From the NCBI GenBank assembly GCA_019750335.1, contig JAIEOQ010000008.1, positions 720,293-784,292 of the forward strand: a stretch of 64,000 nucleotides of DNA, given 5' to 3'. This stretch comes from Candidatus Obscuribacterales bacterium (lineage in GTDB: Bacteria; Cyanobacteriota; Vampirovibrionia; Obscuribacterales; Obscuribacteraceae). A program made the position numbers and the translations under genes. How positions within the stretch are numbered: position 1 is the stretch's first letter; each line of letters opens with the position of its first letter. The notes under the pieces were generated by a model. That model had not been told where the DNA came from. It made no database searches and saw only the letters and a program-made list of their open reading frames with translations. Below are positions 16,539 to 26,055 of the stretch, piece after piece.

Positions 16539-17110
16539 CATTTCATTTGAGCAACAACACCGGAGATTGCCAAGCGGTGCGGTTCTTGTTGACCCCTCCC
16601 ATCAATCGCGCTAGCTGTTACGGGAAAAACGCTCTATTACATCTGCGTAAGACTAGCCTGCCGTAAGGGCTTCAAGAGCTTGGAATCAGTCGGTGATCAT
16701 ACCCCAAAAAAAGTCCGATTTTGGAACAAAATCAATTTTTCTTGTCATCTTCATTTTTTCAATCCAGCTGCTTTAGAAATAGAGTATTCAAGCGCTTATT
16801 TAAAACACCGTAGTCAAGCGTGGATAGCCTTTCCTTCAGCATTGCTCTTAACAAGGTTGATCCTTCAGATAATCTAAATACAGTGTGCACATGCGTATCT
16901 GTTAGCGTATATCCATACCCTTTTCCTTTTTTGTTTTAGAGGTCTTCCAGCTAACTACCATTCCTGCAGCACTTAGCCACACAACAAAGTCACTGGATTT
17001 ACCTGTTTCCCATCAGAAAGGGAAAGCCCGATTTTTTGCAGTTCCCAACCTTGATCGCACATGAACCGATGTTCTTGTGCAGTCCCTGATTCCCTTAAAG
17101 GAGCCAGATT
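16539..17110 (+). other. 572-bp intergenic region upstream of the prkA pair
   Basis: No credible gene seen. It must hold the end of the prfB transcript and the promoter of the prkA operon. A TTTCCC/GGGAAA hairpin with an 8-base loop lies at 17006-17025 and is followed by a T-run at 17032-17037, 73 bases before the ATG. It could act as an imperfect attenuator in the leader. GGAG at 17100-17103 is the ribosome site for the first prkA gene. Confidence 0.4.
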
Positions 17111-19354
17111 ATGATTCAAGGCAATAAACTTGAGCTGGCCGACTTCCTCCAACTTCAATCGGTGGAAACCGGCTCAATGCCACTTAGTGAGTTCATTCAA
17201 AATTTGCCGAAAACGCCTGAAATCGCTTATACGGCGTTTTCGCGCGTCATGCACGCTATCAAGAAACGCGGACTGGTTGACATCGAGAAAGAGCCTAACT
17301 TGGAGCGGCGGGATTATCTGCGCTTCTTGCAAGCTCGCCGCATTCCGGCTTGGACGGCTCTCGATCAAGTACGCGGCGCTCAAGCCGTTGCTCACCGCAT
17401 TATGCAGCATCTTGAAGCTGGTGCCGATAACGGCTACCAACTTCGTCAAGGACTTTTGATCCTTGGCGGCCCGGCTTCCGGTAAGGGTTTCCTTGCTGAC
17501 CGCTTCAAGCTCGCCCTTGAAGGCGAGGAAGTTTATGTTGTCGACGGGTGCGAGATCCACGAAAATCCGATCAATCTGCTTCGTTTGTTGCCCCGACGGC
17601 CGAAAACGTTCGTTAAGGGAGAAACGACAGAAACCGGTTATCTGGAAGATCTAGCCGAGTTCCTGGGTTTGGACGATCCGGAAAACCCGAACAACTTGTA
17701 CAAACTTCTGGCTACTGCCGGCGATCCTTGCCGCGCTTGCTGGAAGCGAGCAATGTTTGACGACAAGGGTACGGCTCTTGCCAAGCCGAATTTGGCTAAC
17801 ATCCTAGTCAAGAAGATGCGTCTTTCCAGCCGCAACTTCGGTATTGCCACCTGGGATCACAACTCTCAAGGTTGCCCGCTGCCAAGCGCTATCCGTCAGG
17901 CTTCCGGCGGCATGCTGGATATTCCCGAGCTTTGCGCCGTGCAACATCCTGGTCCGGGCGAAACTTTGCAAATCGAAGCGTTGATCAACGCCACCGACTC
18001 GCGAAAGATTGCCGAAACCGGAAGTTGCGGTGACAATGCCGGCTTCTTGCCTGTGGATGAATTCATCCTCTGCCAGAGCAATCTCGGCAGCTGGGAAGAG
18101 TTCCTCAAAGGTCAGAAAGACCCGGACAAGTACACCCGCCGTTTTTCGATTTTCACTTTGCCGTATATCACGGCTCGCGTGGAAGAAGAGTCCGCCTACG
18201 GCGACTTCCTATCCACTCTGCGTGCAAAGCCGACTTTCGATCCGCTCGCTCTCAAGCTGGCGGCAACTTTGGCTGTGCTTTCGCGCTTGAAGAAAGTCGA
18301 GAATATGCGCTTGATCGACAAGCTGCGTATCTATAACGGTGAGTCTTTCGTGGTCAATCGTGAGCAGCAAGCGCAACCGAAGAGCGCTTCCTATGGTGGC
18401 GGTCCTTTCGGATCCTTCATGTCCGAAAGCTCTCGCGAAGCCGGCAGTAAGAACTGGACGGCGAAAGACATTGCCGAAATGCTGGCTAAGAGCGATCAGA
18501 CCGAAGAAAAGGAACGCGAGGGCCTTTACGGTCTACCGATGAGCTTTATGCTCAGCTTCATCAGCCAGATTTGCAATACGGCATTGCGAGCGCCGAAACA
18601 TCCGGCCTATCCCAATGCCGAACCTTGCATCACCTCGCTGGATATGATTCGTCTTTTGCGGCAACGTTTGAAAAGCCATTCTCAGATGCACGGCTTGACC
18701 GAGCAACAAAAGCAGGTGGTCAACACTTGCTTGAACGAGCATCTGAAGGAAGCTGAGACCACAACCGACAAGCCGGGTACTCTGGAAATTGAGTACCGGC
18801 GACTGTTGCGCGATCAGCTTCTCAGCGTTTTCGCACCGGACTTCAGTAAGCGCGCCCAAGATATGTTCGTCAAGTACCGGATCCACGCACGGGCGTACGG
18901 CAACAACGAAACGCGCGTCAAAGTGCCGGGCACTGTCAACACTTATATCGATACCGACATCCGATTTTTGGAAAGCATCGATAAGGGTCGCAGCTTGAAG
19001 CCGGCGACTCTGACCGACGTCCGTGCCTGGCGCGGTGCCATCGATGCCTTGATCAACGACCTTACTTTCTCCAAGGGTACTTTGGTCAGCGAAGACGCTG
19101 ACAAAGTCAAAGATCTGGATTGGACCACCATTCCGGAATTGGAGAAAGCGATTGAGGATCGTATTTACGAACTAGTCGCCGAGAAGGTCGAGAAGGTCCT
19201 TAAAGTCAAACCCGAATTGCTAAGCGAAGATGATCGTGCATTCCTCGAAAAGGCATTAGCTGAATTTCGCGACTTTGGTTACGACGAAATTTCGCTTGAA
19301 CGCGCCTTGGAATATGCCAAAGAACTGAAACTTTGGGCTAAACCCCAGAACTAA
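17111..19354 (+). CDS. PrkA-family AAA+ protein kinase, paralogue 1 (variant Walker A)
   Basis: A 747-residue relative of PrkA/YeaG, a cytoplasmic AAA+ ATPase with a C-terminal kinase-like domain. In other bacteria it is linked to sporulation or to starvation and stress responses. The AAA domain carries Gly120-P-A-S-Gly124-Lys125-Gly126, where the usual Ser/Thr after Lys is Gly. In this it differs from the second copy, and nucleotide binding or hydrolysis may be altered. CxxC-like pairs (CRACWKRAMF) are present near residue 204. It is longer than the E. coli protein (about 640 residues). It lies 21 bp upstream of paralogue 2 with an AGGAG between, hence one operon with DUF444 and SpoVR genes. 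The family is firm; the functional effect of the variant motif is inferred. Confidence 0.85.
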   Translation: MIQGNKLELADFLQLQSVETGSMPLSEFIQNLPKTPEIAYTAFSRVMHAIKKRGLVDIEKEPNLERRDYLRFLQARRIPAWTALDQVRGAQAVAHRIMQHLEAGADNGYQLRQGLLILGGPASGKGFLADRFKLALEGEEVYVVDGCEIHENPINLLRLLPRRPKTFVKGETTETGYLEDLAEFLGLDDPENPNNLYKLLATAGDPCRACWKRAMFDDKGTALAKPNLANILVKKMRLSSRNFGIATWDHNSQGCPLPSAIRQASGGMLDIPELCAVQHPGPGETLQIEALINATDSRKIAETGSCGDNAGFLPVDEFILCQSNLGSWEEFLKGQKDPDKYTRRFSIFTLPYITARVEEESAYGDFLSTLRAKPTFDPLALKLAATLAVLSRLKKVENMRLIDKLRIYNGESFVVNREQQAQPKSASYGGGPFGSFMSESSREAGSKNWTAKDIAEMLAKSDQTEEKEREGLYGLPMSFMLSFISQICNTALRAPKHPAYPNAEPCITSLDMIRLLRQRLKSHSQMHGLTEQQKQVVNTCLNEHLKEAETTTDKPGTLEIEYRRLLRDQLLSVFAPDFSKRAQDMFVKYRIHARAYGNNETRVKVPGTVNTYIDTDIRFLESIDKGRSLKPATLTDVRAWRGAIDALINDLTFSKGTLVSEDADKVKDLDWTTIPELEKAIEDRIYELVAEKVEKVLKVKPELLSEDDRAFLEKALAEFRDFGYDEISLERALEYAKELKLWAKPQN

Positions 19355-19375
19355 CCCTCTATCAGGAGATCTGCA

Positions 19376-21604
19376 ATGAGCTCTGTCCATAAATTGATCG
19401 ACACCACTGATCCCAAGTACTTCTTGCCGAAGGATCCTTATAAGGGTAACTTCGCCAACTTGCTGCCCCTGCTTCGTCAAAATCCGTATTGGGTGGCTTC
19501 CGGTAAAGCCACGCTCGAACGTCTGATCCTGCGTGAAGGCATCAACGAAGGGCGCACGGAAGAGCTTCGCCGCCTGCACGGCAGCGAAACCATCCTCGCT
19601 TTCAATGCCTTCAAGAAGTTCTTCGGCATCGAGGCTTCGATTTACGAGTTCGTGAAAAACTACCTGGGCGCCGCCGTCGCCGGTCACGGTGTCGACAAAC
19701 AAGCGCCGTTGTTCGTCGGTCCTCCGGGCTCCGGCAAATCGGATACCGTGAAAGCAATCAAGAAAATCTGGCGTAAGGGTGAGCCGATGCCGGAACTCGA
19801 AGGCACTCCCTGCCACGAGAACCCGCTCAACTTGCTCTTCATGGTGCCGCTGGTCGCCGTCAAGCGTGCCGAAGGCAAGTACAGCGAAGCGCCGCAACAG
19901 GCCACCGACATCGTCAGCAAGCTCAACTTGCTCGACGTGATCGACTGGACTGAGCCGGAAGTGAAGCAGCTGGTCGACAAGCACGACTTGGAAAAGACGA
20001 ACGAGTCGATTGCCGCGTTGGCTTGCGCCGACGTGGACGATTTCGTCTCGCTTGTGGTCTACGGTTTGGGCTTGCCCAAGTCGACCCGCAACAACATCGG
20101 CATGCCGTCGCCTCACGTCCAAGCGCGTGTCTACGGCACGCACGGACGCGTTTTGACGGAGATCGCCGAATATCCGATGGGCGTCATGATTCCGGCCCTC
20201 GGTCACGGCTTGGTCGACGTTCCGGAAGTTGATCCGCTGCAGTTCAACATTGCGACCTGGGTCGGCCGCAAGAACTACACCAAGAAGGTGGATAGCGACG
20301 AGAATCCGGATAGCGTGCAGCTCAGCGGTTACTTCGACCGCGGTTCGCGCGGTATCGTCATTCTCACCGAAGGTTTGAAAAACACGAAGGAATCGTGGCG
20401 TATCCTTCTGGAAGCGCTCCAGGACCGCAGCATCCCGCTGCCGGAACCCCTGGCTGCCTACCACGAAGAGCGCCTCTTCTTCGAAGGTATGATTCTGATT
20501 CATACCAACGAAGCGGAGTACCGCAACTTCCTCGCCGATCCGACTTTGGAACCGTACTGGGACCGCGTGGTTCCGGTGGACTGGAAGTACCCGCTGGAAG
20601 TCAGCCAGGCCTCGAAGGTCTCGCGGAAGATGTACGAGCAATCGGACTATTCCAAGCCGCTCGATAAGGGCGGGGCTCACGTCGAACCGATCCTCTTCGA
20701 TTACGAAGCCGCCTTGCGCGTTCTCTCGTATCTCGAATTGGACGCCAACGGCGTGCCGCCGCTCGTTAAGCTCGACGCTTACGACGGTAAGCAGGTCCGA
20801 TCTTCGGGTATGGGCACTGTGATTGAAGTGGCGGATCTGCGGGCTCGCGCCAGCATCCGCGAAGGCATGGAAGGTCTCAGCCCGCGTTTGACCGCTGAAA
20901 AGGTGATCGGTCCTCTGGCCCAAGAAGCCCGGGACTTGTTCATCGAAGGTAAGCGTCCGGCGCCTTGCGTCACCAGCCGCGACTTCCGCGAACGCATGTA
21001 CGACGTGCTGCGGCGGAAAGTGGCGGATCCGAAGAAGCGGGCGGCCCTCAAGGGCTACCTCGACTCGGATCTGGAAACCTGGCGTCGCAAGAAGCTCTCC
21101 AAGTTCGTGCGCGCGGCTTTCCTGGAATCCTTTGCCAAGGAATGCCAGGACACCTTCGACAAATACGTCGAATGGAGCAACGCCAGCGTTCTCGGCAGCA
21201 CGCCGAAGAATGCCGGTTCGAGCCGTGTTACGCGGATGGAAATGGAAGAGTGGCTGCGCAAGCTCGAGAATCAGCCCGGCTTCCAAGTGACTTCGGGTCA
21301 GACCGATCGCTTCCGCCGGGAAGTGCAGGCCGCCGTTGCTCGCTGGGTCGAGGAAAACGGCGTCGGCAAGCGCGTGCCCTACACGGTGCATCGCGCTATG
21401 CAAGAATGCATCGAGCGCTTCGTGTTGTCGGCGGTTACCGACGTGGTCCGGATCATTTCGGATTCCACGGCGCGTAGCAACGACGATCAGAAGAAGCTCG
21501 AAGGCGCTCGCAGCCGCCTGATCAGCGAGCACGGTTTCTGCCCGCACTGCGCCAACGCCCTCTTTGACGAAGTCTCGCGCACGCGCAACTTCATCATCGA
21601 GTAA
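19376..21604 (+). CDS. prkA: PrkA-family AAA+ serine protein kinase, paralogue 2
   Basis: The canonical copy of the pair: 742 residues with an intact Walker A, Gly115-P-P-G-S-Gly120-Lys121-Ser122. Further PrkA hallmarks are CHENPLNLLFMVP after the P-loop, the GLVDVPEVDPLQFN region and the terminal PrkA domain ending in a CPHCANAL pair. Expected to hydrolyse ATP and phosphorylate protein targets in the cytoplasm. The DNA is visibly richer in G+C and C-ending codons than paralogue 1, suggesting higher expression or a different history. Downstream is a hairpin at 21650 and then the DUF444 gene. In E. coli the homologous yeaG-yeaH pair is a stationary-phase operon; the conserved neighbourhood supports a similar role. 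Confidence 0.9.
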   Translation: MSSVHKLIDTTDPKYFLPKDPYKGNFANLLPLLRQNPYWVASGKATLERLILREGINEGRTEELRRLHGSETILAFNAFKKFFGIEASIYEFVKNYLGAAVAGHGVDKQAPLFVGPPGSGKSDTVKAIKKIWRKGEPMPELEGTPCHENPLNLLFMVPLVAVKRAEGKYSEAPQQATDIVSKLNLLDVIDWTEPEVKQLVDKHDLEKTNESIAALACADVDDFVSLVVYGLGLPKSTRNNIGMPSPHVQARVYGTHGRVLTEIAEYPMGVMIPALGHGLVDVPEVDPLQFNIATWVGRKNYTKKVDSDENPDSVQLSGYFDRGSRGIVILTEGLKNTKESWRILLEALQDRSIPLPEPLAAYHEERLFFEGMILIHTNEAEYRNFLADPTLEPYWDRVVPVDWKYPLEVSQASKVSRKMYEQSDYSKPLDKGGAHVEPILFDYEAALRVLSYLELDANGVPPLVKLDAYDGKQVRSSGMGTVIEVADLRARASIREGMEGLSPRLTAEKVIGPLAQEARDLFIEGKRPAPCVTSRDFRERMYDVLRRKVADPKKRAALKGYLDSDLETWRRKKLSKFVRAAFLESFAKECQDTFDKYVEWSNASVLGSTPKNAGSSRVTRMEMEEWLRKLENQPGFQVTSGQTDRFRREVQAAVARWVEENGVGKRVPYTVHRAMQECIERFVLSAVTDVVRIISDSTARSNDDQKKLEGARSRLISEHGFCPHCANALFDEVSRTRNFIIE

Positions 21605-21649
21605 CCAACCTTAGCTGGGTGGATCAGGCGTTAACGCAGTAATTGAATG

Positions 21650-21691
21650 GGACCGGCAGGAGAGAGCAATCTCCTTCTGCCGGTCCTTATT
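21650..21691 (+). terminator. hairpin with U-rich tail between prkA and DUF444 genes
   Basis: GGACCGGCAG pairs with CTGCCGGTCC, with an inner GAGA/TCTC extension and a small bulge, followed by TTATTTTG. It may attenuate read-through into the DUF444 gene. Confidence 0.65.
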
Positions 21692-21753
21692 TTGTGCTCT
21701 TTTCGCTTGACGGTTTTAACGTAAAGCACACCTAAGTTAGATGAGGTAATCTC

Positions 21754-23367
21754 ATGGCAAAGCGCCGACGAAACAAAGCTGTAGGCAATCAACTGCCGAC
21801 CAGCTCTCCGGTCGAGCCTCGCATTGTATTGCTAGATCAGCATGCCCCGATGCCTTTTGCACTCAACACCCATGAGCTTGCTCTGCAGGCTCTTCTTGGT
21901 GGAGGCGTGATTACGCCCCCGCCAGGACCTGGGCGTGACCGCACCGGGCCGGACAAGGACCGATTTCGCAAACGCACGCGAGCGAAGCTGGACAAGAACA
22001 AACTCAAAGACATTCTCACTGACAATCCGGTTTTCGGCGACAAAGGCAAAGTTCGTGTGCCGGTCGACGGCGGCAAGGAACCGCGCTGGCGTCCAGGACG
22101 CGACGGTAAGGGCGGCGGCGGCCGTGGTCGCAAGGGCGGCCAAGGCTCCGAGGAACCGATTTATGTCGATATCGAGTACGAAGAGTTCATTCAATGGCTT
22201 TTCGAAGACCTTGAACTGCCCTTCTTGGAACGAAAAGATCGCTCCAAGACTCTGATCAAGACTTACAAGTTGCGTGGATTGGCAGCCACAGGTCCGGACT
22301 CTCGTATCGATTGGGAGCACACCGAAATTAGCCGTGTCGAACGCGCCATGGGCATGCTCACGGCCGACCCGGAATCTTTTCCGCTTTTGGGTACTGAGGT
22401 TCTAAAAGCGTTGCTGCAAGTTCTCGCCAAACTTGCCGTTCACAAAAAGAACCCGCTTCAGGCAAGCGACATTACCGCCGCCAAGGAAGCGCTTGAAAAT
22501 CTTTTGAACAAGGGTGCCGAAGCGCTGCCTTTGCCGGAAGGATCTCTAGCTTCGCTCGCCTTGTTTCTGGCGGAAGTGCGCAAGAAGCGTCGCGGACTTC
22601 CCGGTATCGACGAAGAGCTCGACGATCGACTCAGTCGCGCTCTTTCGGCTCTGAAAGCTGATCCTAACAAGCTTCCTTTGCTGGATCCGGAGAAGGACGT
22701 ACCGTCCGAGCGTGACGTTCCTTACCAAAAAACCGACTTCGTGTACAAACGCATTGAAGTGCGTTACGACCCGGATTCGCGCGCCGTAGTCTTCCTGATT
22801 TTGGATCGTTCCGGCTCTATGGGCGGCGATCCGTTGGCAATCGCCAAGTTCTACTTCCTGCTCAATATCATGTTCTTGCGAACGCGATATAAGGAAGTGG
22901 AAGTGGTGATGATCGCTCACGACGGCGACGCCTACGAAATCAAGGACGAGAAAAACTTCTATCAGATTGAAGTCGGCGGCGGCACCATGTTCGCTCCGGC
23001 TTACGAGATGACGTTCCAAATCGCCCAGCAACGTTATCCCAACTCAATCTGGAACCGCTACATGTTCCAAGCCACCGACGGCTACATGTTCGACGGCGAA
23101 GAGCAAGTTCGCGACTGGTGGGACCGCATCATTCGCAAGGGCGGCGACGGCGGCGGTTTTAACTTCGGCGGTTATTTGGAAATCGATCCTTGGGGCGGCA
23201 TGTCTAGCTGGCGCGGCAGCAGTTGGGCGCCGGGCGGACAAGCTCTCCGTATGCTCCGACCGGAGATCATGCGTCACGTCGGCATGGCTCGCGTCTCGAA
23301 TATGGACGGTGTGGTTGATGCCTTCAAAGCAATTTTGACTGGTGATCGCAACCAGGAGGAGGTTTAA
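21754..23367 (+). CDS. yeaH: DUF444 (YeaH-type) vWA protein
   Basis: The functional partner of PrkA in many bacteria. The 537-residue protein has a basic, Gly-rich N-terminal half, including a GKGGGGRGRKGG stretch near residue 115, then a von Willebrand factor A domain whose MIDAS motif is Asp351-R-Ser353-G-Ser355-M. It ends in a Gly-rich region and a helical tail. It is longer than E. coli YeaH (about 427 residues), mainly because of the N-terminus. Starts at ATG 21754 after GAGG. The SpoVR gene follows after three bases with a strong GGAGGAGG site, so the two are tightly coupled. Its role is presumed metal-dependent protein binding in the PrkA pathway. Confidence 0.88.
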   Translation: MAKRRRNKAVGNQLPTSSPVEPRIVLLDQHAPMPFALNTHELALQALLGGGVITPPPGPGRDRTGPDKDRFRKRTRAKLDKNKLKDILTDNPVFGDKGKVRVPVDGGKEPRWRPGRDGKGGGGRGRKGGQGSEEPIYVDIEYEEFIQWLFEDLELPFLERKDRSKTLIKTYKLRGLAATGPDSRIDWEHTEISRVERAMGMLTADPESFPLLGTEVLKALLQVLAKLAVHKKNPLQASDITAAKEALENLLNKGAEALPLPEGSLASLALFLAEVRKKRRGLPGIDEELDDRLSRALSALKADPNKLPLLDPEKDVPSERDVPYQKTDFVYKRIEVRYDPDSRAVVFLILDRSGSMGGDPLAIAKFYFLLNIMFLRTRYKEVEVVMIAHDGDAYEIKDEKNFYQIEVGGGTMFAPAYEMTFQIAQQRYPNSIWNRYMFQATDGYMFDGEEQVRDWWDRIIRKGGDGGGFNFGGYLEIDPWGGMSSWRGSSWAPGGQALRMLRPEIMRHVGMARVSNMDGVVDAFKAILTGDRNQEEV

Positions 23368-23370
23368 GTC

Positions 23371-25158
23371 ATGGGTTATTATGACAAATTGACGAAAAAC
23401 TTGAAGGTTCTGGATCCGCGTATCACTGCAGCCGGACAACGCATGGGGCTCGATCCGTACACTACGGATTATCTCCTTGTCACCGACGAGCAGATGAACC
23501 AGAACCTTGTTTATGTCGCCATGCCGGTTCACTACCGGCACTGGCGATATGGCAAGTATGCTCAGCAAGAACGCGGCGGACACGTTTTCGAAGTGGTTCT
23601 CAACACCGATCCGTCTTTCTGTTACTTGGGCACCACCAACGACATCATGATGCAAGCCCTGGTGATTGCCCACGCTAAGTGGGGCCACGTGGACTTCTTC
23701 AAGAACAACAAGTTGTTCAAAGAAACCGGTGCCAAAGACATTTTGCAGCGCATGCGCGGCAACGCCGACTTCGTCCAGTCCTTGATCGACCATCCGGACT
23801 GGCGCTGGGAAGGCGTTGAGCTTTATCTGGACGCCGCTCACGCTCTCGAACATCACACCGGCTGGTTGCCGACTATGGATGGCGAAGCCGAGCGGATCGA
23901 GAATGAGCTGCGCCAGAAGCTGATGGGCGACTTGCGCCAAATGAAGTCGCGTTACAGCTTGACCAACGTCGACGCTGACAAGAAAGAGATCGAGAAAGAG
24001 ATCTTTGAGCTGGAAAACCGGCTCAAATGCCATCCTCTTAACCCGACTACCGACTTGCTCAAGTTTGTCGCCGACCCGGAAAACACCCAGCACTTGCCGC
24101 CGGAAGCTCGCCGATTGATCATGATCGTTCATGAACAGTCGCGCTACTTCCAGCCCCAAGGGCGGACCAAGTTCATGAACGAAGGGTGGGCTACTTACTG
24201 GGAGCGCGAAGTTCTCGTGCAACCGGAGTTGGGCTTGCCTTTCAACATGCACTTCCCGCTCTCCAAGTACTGGGCCATGTTCGACACTCGTCCGGTCAAC
24301 CTGTACTTCGATCCTTATGCCCTCGGCGAAGCCGTCTGGCTCTGGATCGACAAGAAGCACGGGTTTGACGAAGGCGAAGTGACCGTGAGTTACAAGCCGC
24401 TTATCCTGGACGAAGAGACCGGTGAACTTTCGGACAGCAAGAAGTCGCGGAAGTCGACCGTAACCAAGCGCAACCGCGACAAAATGTTCGAGGTGCGCCG
24501 CAATTACGACGACAATCGCTTCCTCTCCGAATTCATGGATAAGGATTTCCTCGAGCACATCAACTTGCGCTGCTTGGCTTGGATGCGCGGTACCGGTGAA
24601 AGCCAGGGCATGAAGGTCGGCTTGCTTGAGCTGATCAACAACTTGCTCAAACGGCAAGGCTGGGGTCCGAACGTCACTTATGAAGCCATGCCAGAGACTT
24701 TGAGCGGCTTGATGGATGTCATCCAAAACTGGATGAACATGGCGAACTGGACAAGCCGAGCCGGTTTGCCGCCGTTCCCGGTGAATCCGGGAACTCTGCA
24801 AGAGATGGCTCAAATTTTGCAAGTGATTGAAGCTTACGACGCCGATTGGCAATCGTTGCGGCGCCAGCTCGTGTTGCGTACCGGTTACAACTCGGTGCCC
24901 CACGTCGAGCTTGCTGACAGCGGGCGCCACACCGACGGCGTTTGGACTTTGCGCCACAAGTATGATGAGGATTTCGGGCCGTTGCTGCAAAGCGAGGCTC
25001 GCGAAACTCTGCGCTACTTCCGTTTGTTGTGCGGCGGTCCTTGCCGCTTGCTCACTAAGGAACAGCGTTATGACTGGTGGGGCCGTCCTTACGGCGATCC
25101 GGTCGACTTCGCCTATTTCACCGAAGACGGCGACACGATCAAGGAAATCTATCTGTAA
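23371..25158 (+). CDS. SpoVR/YcgB family protein
   Basis: A 595-residue member of the SpoVR family, which in Bacillus affects spore cortex formation and in non-spore-formers co-occurs with PrkA and YeaH. Diagnostic stretches are the early YVAMPVHYRHWRYGK, the HAKWGHVDFFKNN segment and the metalloprotease-like FMNEGWATYWE near residue 268. It is longer than B. subtilis SpoVR (about 468) and E. coli YcgB (about 510). A GGAGGAGG ribosome site indicates strong translation. The organism gives no other sign of sporulation in this window, so a stress role is more likely. Biochemical activity is not established for the family. Confidence 0.9.
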   Translation: MGYYDKLTKNLKVLDPRITAAGQRMGLDPYTTDYLLVTDEQMNQNLVYVAMPVHYRHWRYGKYAQQERGGHVFEVVLNTDPSFCYLGTTNDIMMQALVIAHAKWGHVDFFKNNKLFKETGAKDILQRMRGNADFVQSLIDHPDWRWEGVELYLDAAHALEHHTGWLPTMDGEAERIENELRQKLMGDLRQMKSRYSLTNVDADKKEIEKEIFELENRLKCHPLNPTTDLLKFVADPENTQHLPPEARRLIMIVHEQSRYFQPQGRTKFMNEGWATYWEREVLVQPELGLPFNMHFPLSKYWAMFDTRPVNLYFDPYALGEAVWLWIDKKHGFDEGEVTVSYKPLILDEETGELSDSKKSRKSTVTKRNRDKMFEVRRNYDDNRFLSEFMDKDFLEHINLRCLAWMRGTGESQGMKVGLLELINNLLKRQGWGPNVTYEAMPETLSGLMDVIQNWMNMANWTSRAGLPPFPVNPGTLQEMAQILQVIEAYDADWQSLRRQLVLRTGYNSVPHVELADSGRHTDGVWTLRHKYDEDFGPLLQSEARETLRYFRLLCGGPCRLLTKEQRYDWWGRPYGDPVDFAYFTEDGDTIKEIYL

Positions 25159-25169
25159 TGCAGATTGAC

Positions 25170-25199
25170 AAAGGGGTTCGTTTAACAGCGAGCCCCTTT
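25170..25199 (+). terminator. hairpin after SpoVR gene
   Basis: AAAGGGGTTCG/CGAGCCCCTTT, 11 bp with one G-T pair and an 8-base loop, followed by GTTCATTTATTTG. Probable terminator or attenuator before the next gene at 25238. Confidence 0.65.
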
Positions 25200-25237
25200 G
25201 TTCATTTATTTGTGTTCAAACAAGGAGCCACTTAATT

Positions 25238-25999
25238 ATGCTCAAAGTCCTCGAAAAGCCCTTCGGGCGGACGATCAAAATTGCCCTGCTCGAAACGGCA
25301 AAAGATCAACCGACTCTCGGCTTTGAAACTCACACTCCGTTGACGACGTATTGCCGCTTGCCATACGGCAAATTCAGTTTCCGTCTGGAAGCCAACGAAC
25401 CGGTGGATTTGCTTATCCGCCTGGACAACAAGCTGCTTCTGGAACGACGACTGGAAGCCGGGACTCATACTCTGAGTCGCGGCAACGACAACAAGCCGTT
25501 CTGTTTTTTGGCGCCGGGCGAAAAGCCAGCCTTCGTTGCCGATGACGCCGGCAGCCCGCTCCCGGTTGCTACCGTAGTCGAAAGCGAAAGCAACACCGGC
25601 GAAGCCGGTATGCTTGCTGATGGCATCATCTTTGAACAAGCACCGGCAGCCGAACCTGCGGCACCGGCTCGCTTGTTTGCCGACGCCGATCCGCCGGCCG
25701 ACGCTATTCTGGCTGAAACCTACGGTTTGGTCGTGGTTCAGGTGCGTTTCGCCCACGTGAAACCGGACTTCGGACCGATTCTGCCGCCGGATTCTTTTAC
25801 TGTTATTTGCTATCAACTCAACGAGCCCGGCAACCATGCATTGGCATTGGCCAAAAACTTTCGCAAAGTGATCAAGCCTGCCTCTCCGCCGCCTGGCACG
25901 CCCGACATCCTCGATCCGGCAAATCCGACCCAGGTAGTCCCGCTACCTAAGCGTATTTGCTGTCTCGCTTGTGATCGCGGCGAACACCACGATCACTAA
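25238..25999 (+). CDS. hypothetical protein with C-terminal Cys/His cluster
   Basis: Unrecognised 253-residue cytoplasmic protein. The first half is beta-rich; the middle is a low-complexity Ala/Pro/Glu linker (about 130-150); the second half ends in RICCLACDRGEHHDH, a Cys-Cys-x-x-Cys plus four-His cluster able to bind a metal. A good AGGAG site precedes the ATG. It lies 79 bp after the SpoVR gene, on the same strand and followed by two more small genes, so it may be an accessory of the PrkA system. That link is positional only. Confidence 0.6.
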   Translation: MLKVLEKPFGRTIKIALLETAKDQPTLGFETHTPLTTYCRLPYGKFSFRLEANEPVDLLIRLDNKLLLERRLEAGTHTLSRGNDNKPFCFLAPGEKPAFVADDAGSPLPVATVVESESNTGEAGMLADGIIFEQAPAAEPAAPARLFADADPPADAILAETYGLVVVQVRFAHVKPDFGPILPPDSFTVICYQLNEPGNHALALAKNFRKVIKPASPPPGTPDILDPANPTQVVPLPKRICCLACDRGEHHDH

Positions 26000-26005
26000 C
26001 CCCCG

Positions 26006-26039
26006 TTGAGAATGCCGGCAACACTGCCGGCATTCTCAA
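26006..26039 (+). terminator. perfect 15-bp hairpin without U-tract
   Basis: TTGAGAATGCCGGCA/TGCCGGCATTCTCAA with a 4-base loop, starting 6 bases after the stop at 25999. No T-run follows. Confidence 0.45.
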
Positions 26040-26055
26040 TATCGGAGAAAGCATT

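Noticed and set aside
16680-16877. 65-codon ORF in the gap after prfB
   Set aside because: Starts at TTG without a ribosome site and has no protein-like pattern.
19256-21547. Minus-strand ORF of 763 codons opposite the second prkA gene
   Set aside because: A by-product of high G+C third positions in prkA; Arg/His/Val-rich, no domain.
23044-24990. Minus-strand ORF of 648 codons opposite spoVR
   Set aside because: Shadow of a well-conserved gene; no recognisable protein features.
17111-25158. Evidence for endospore formation from SpoVR and PrkA
   Set aside because: Both families are common in non-sporulating Gram-negative bacteria with YeaH; no other sporulation gene is in the window.
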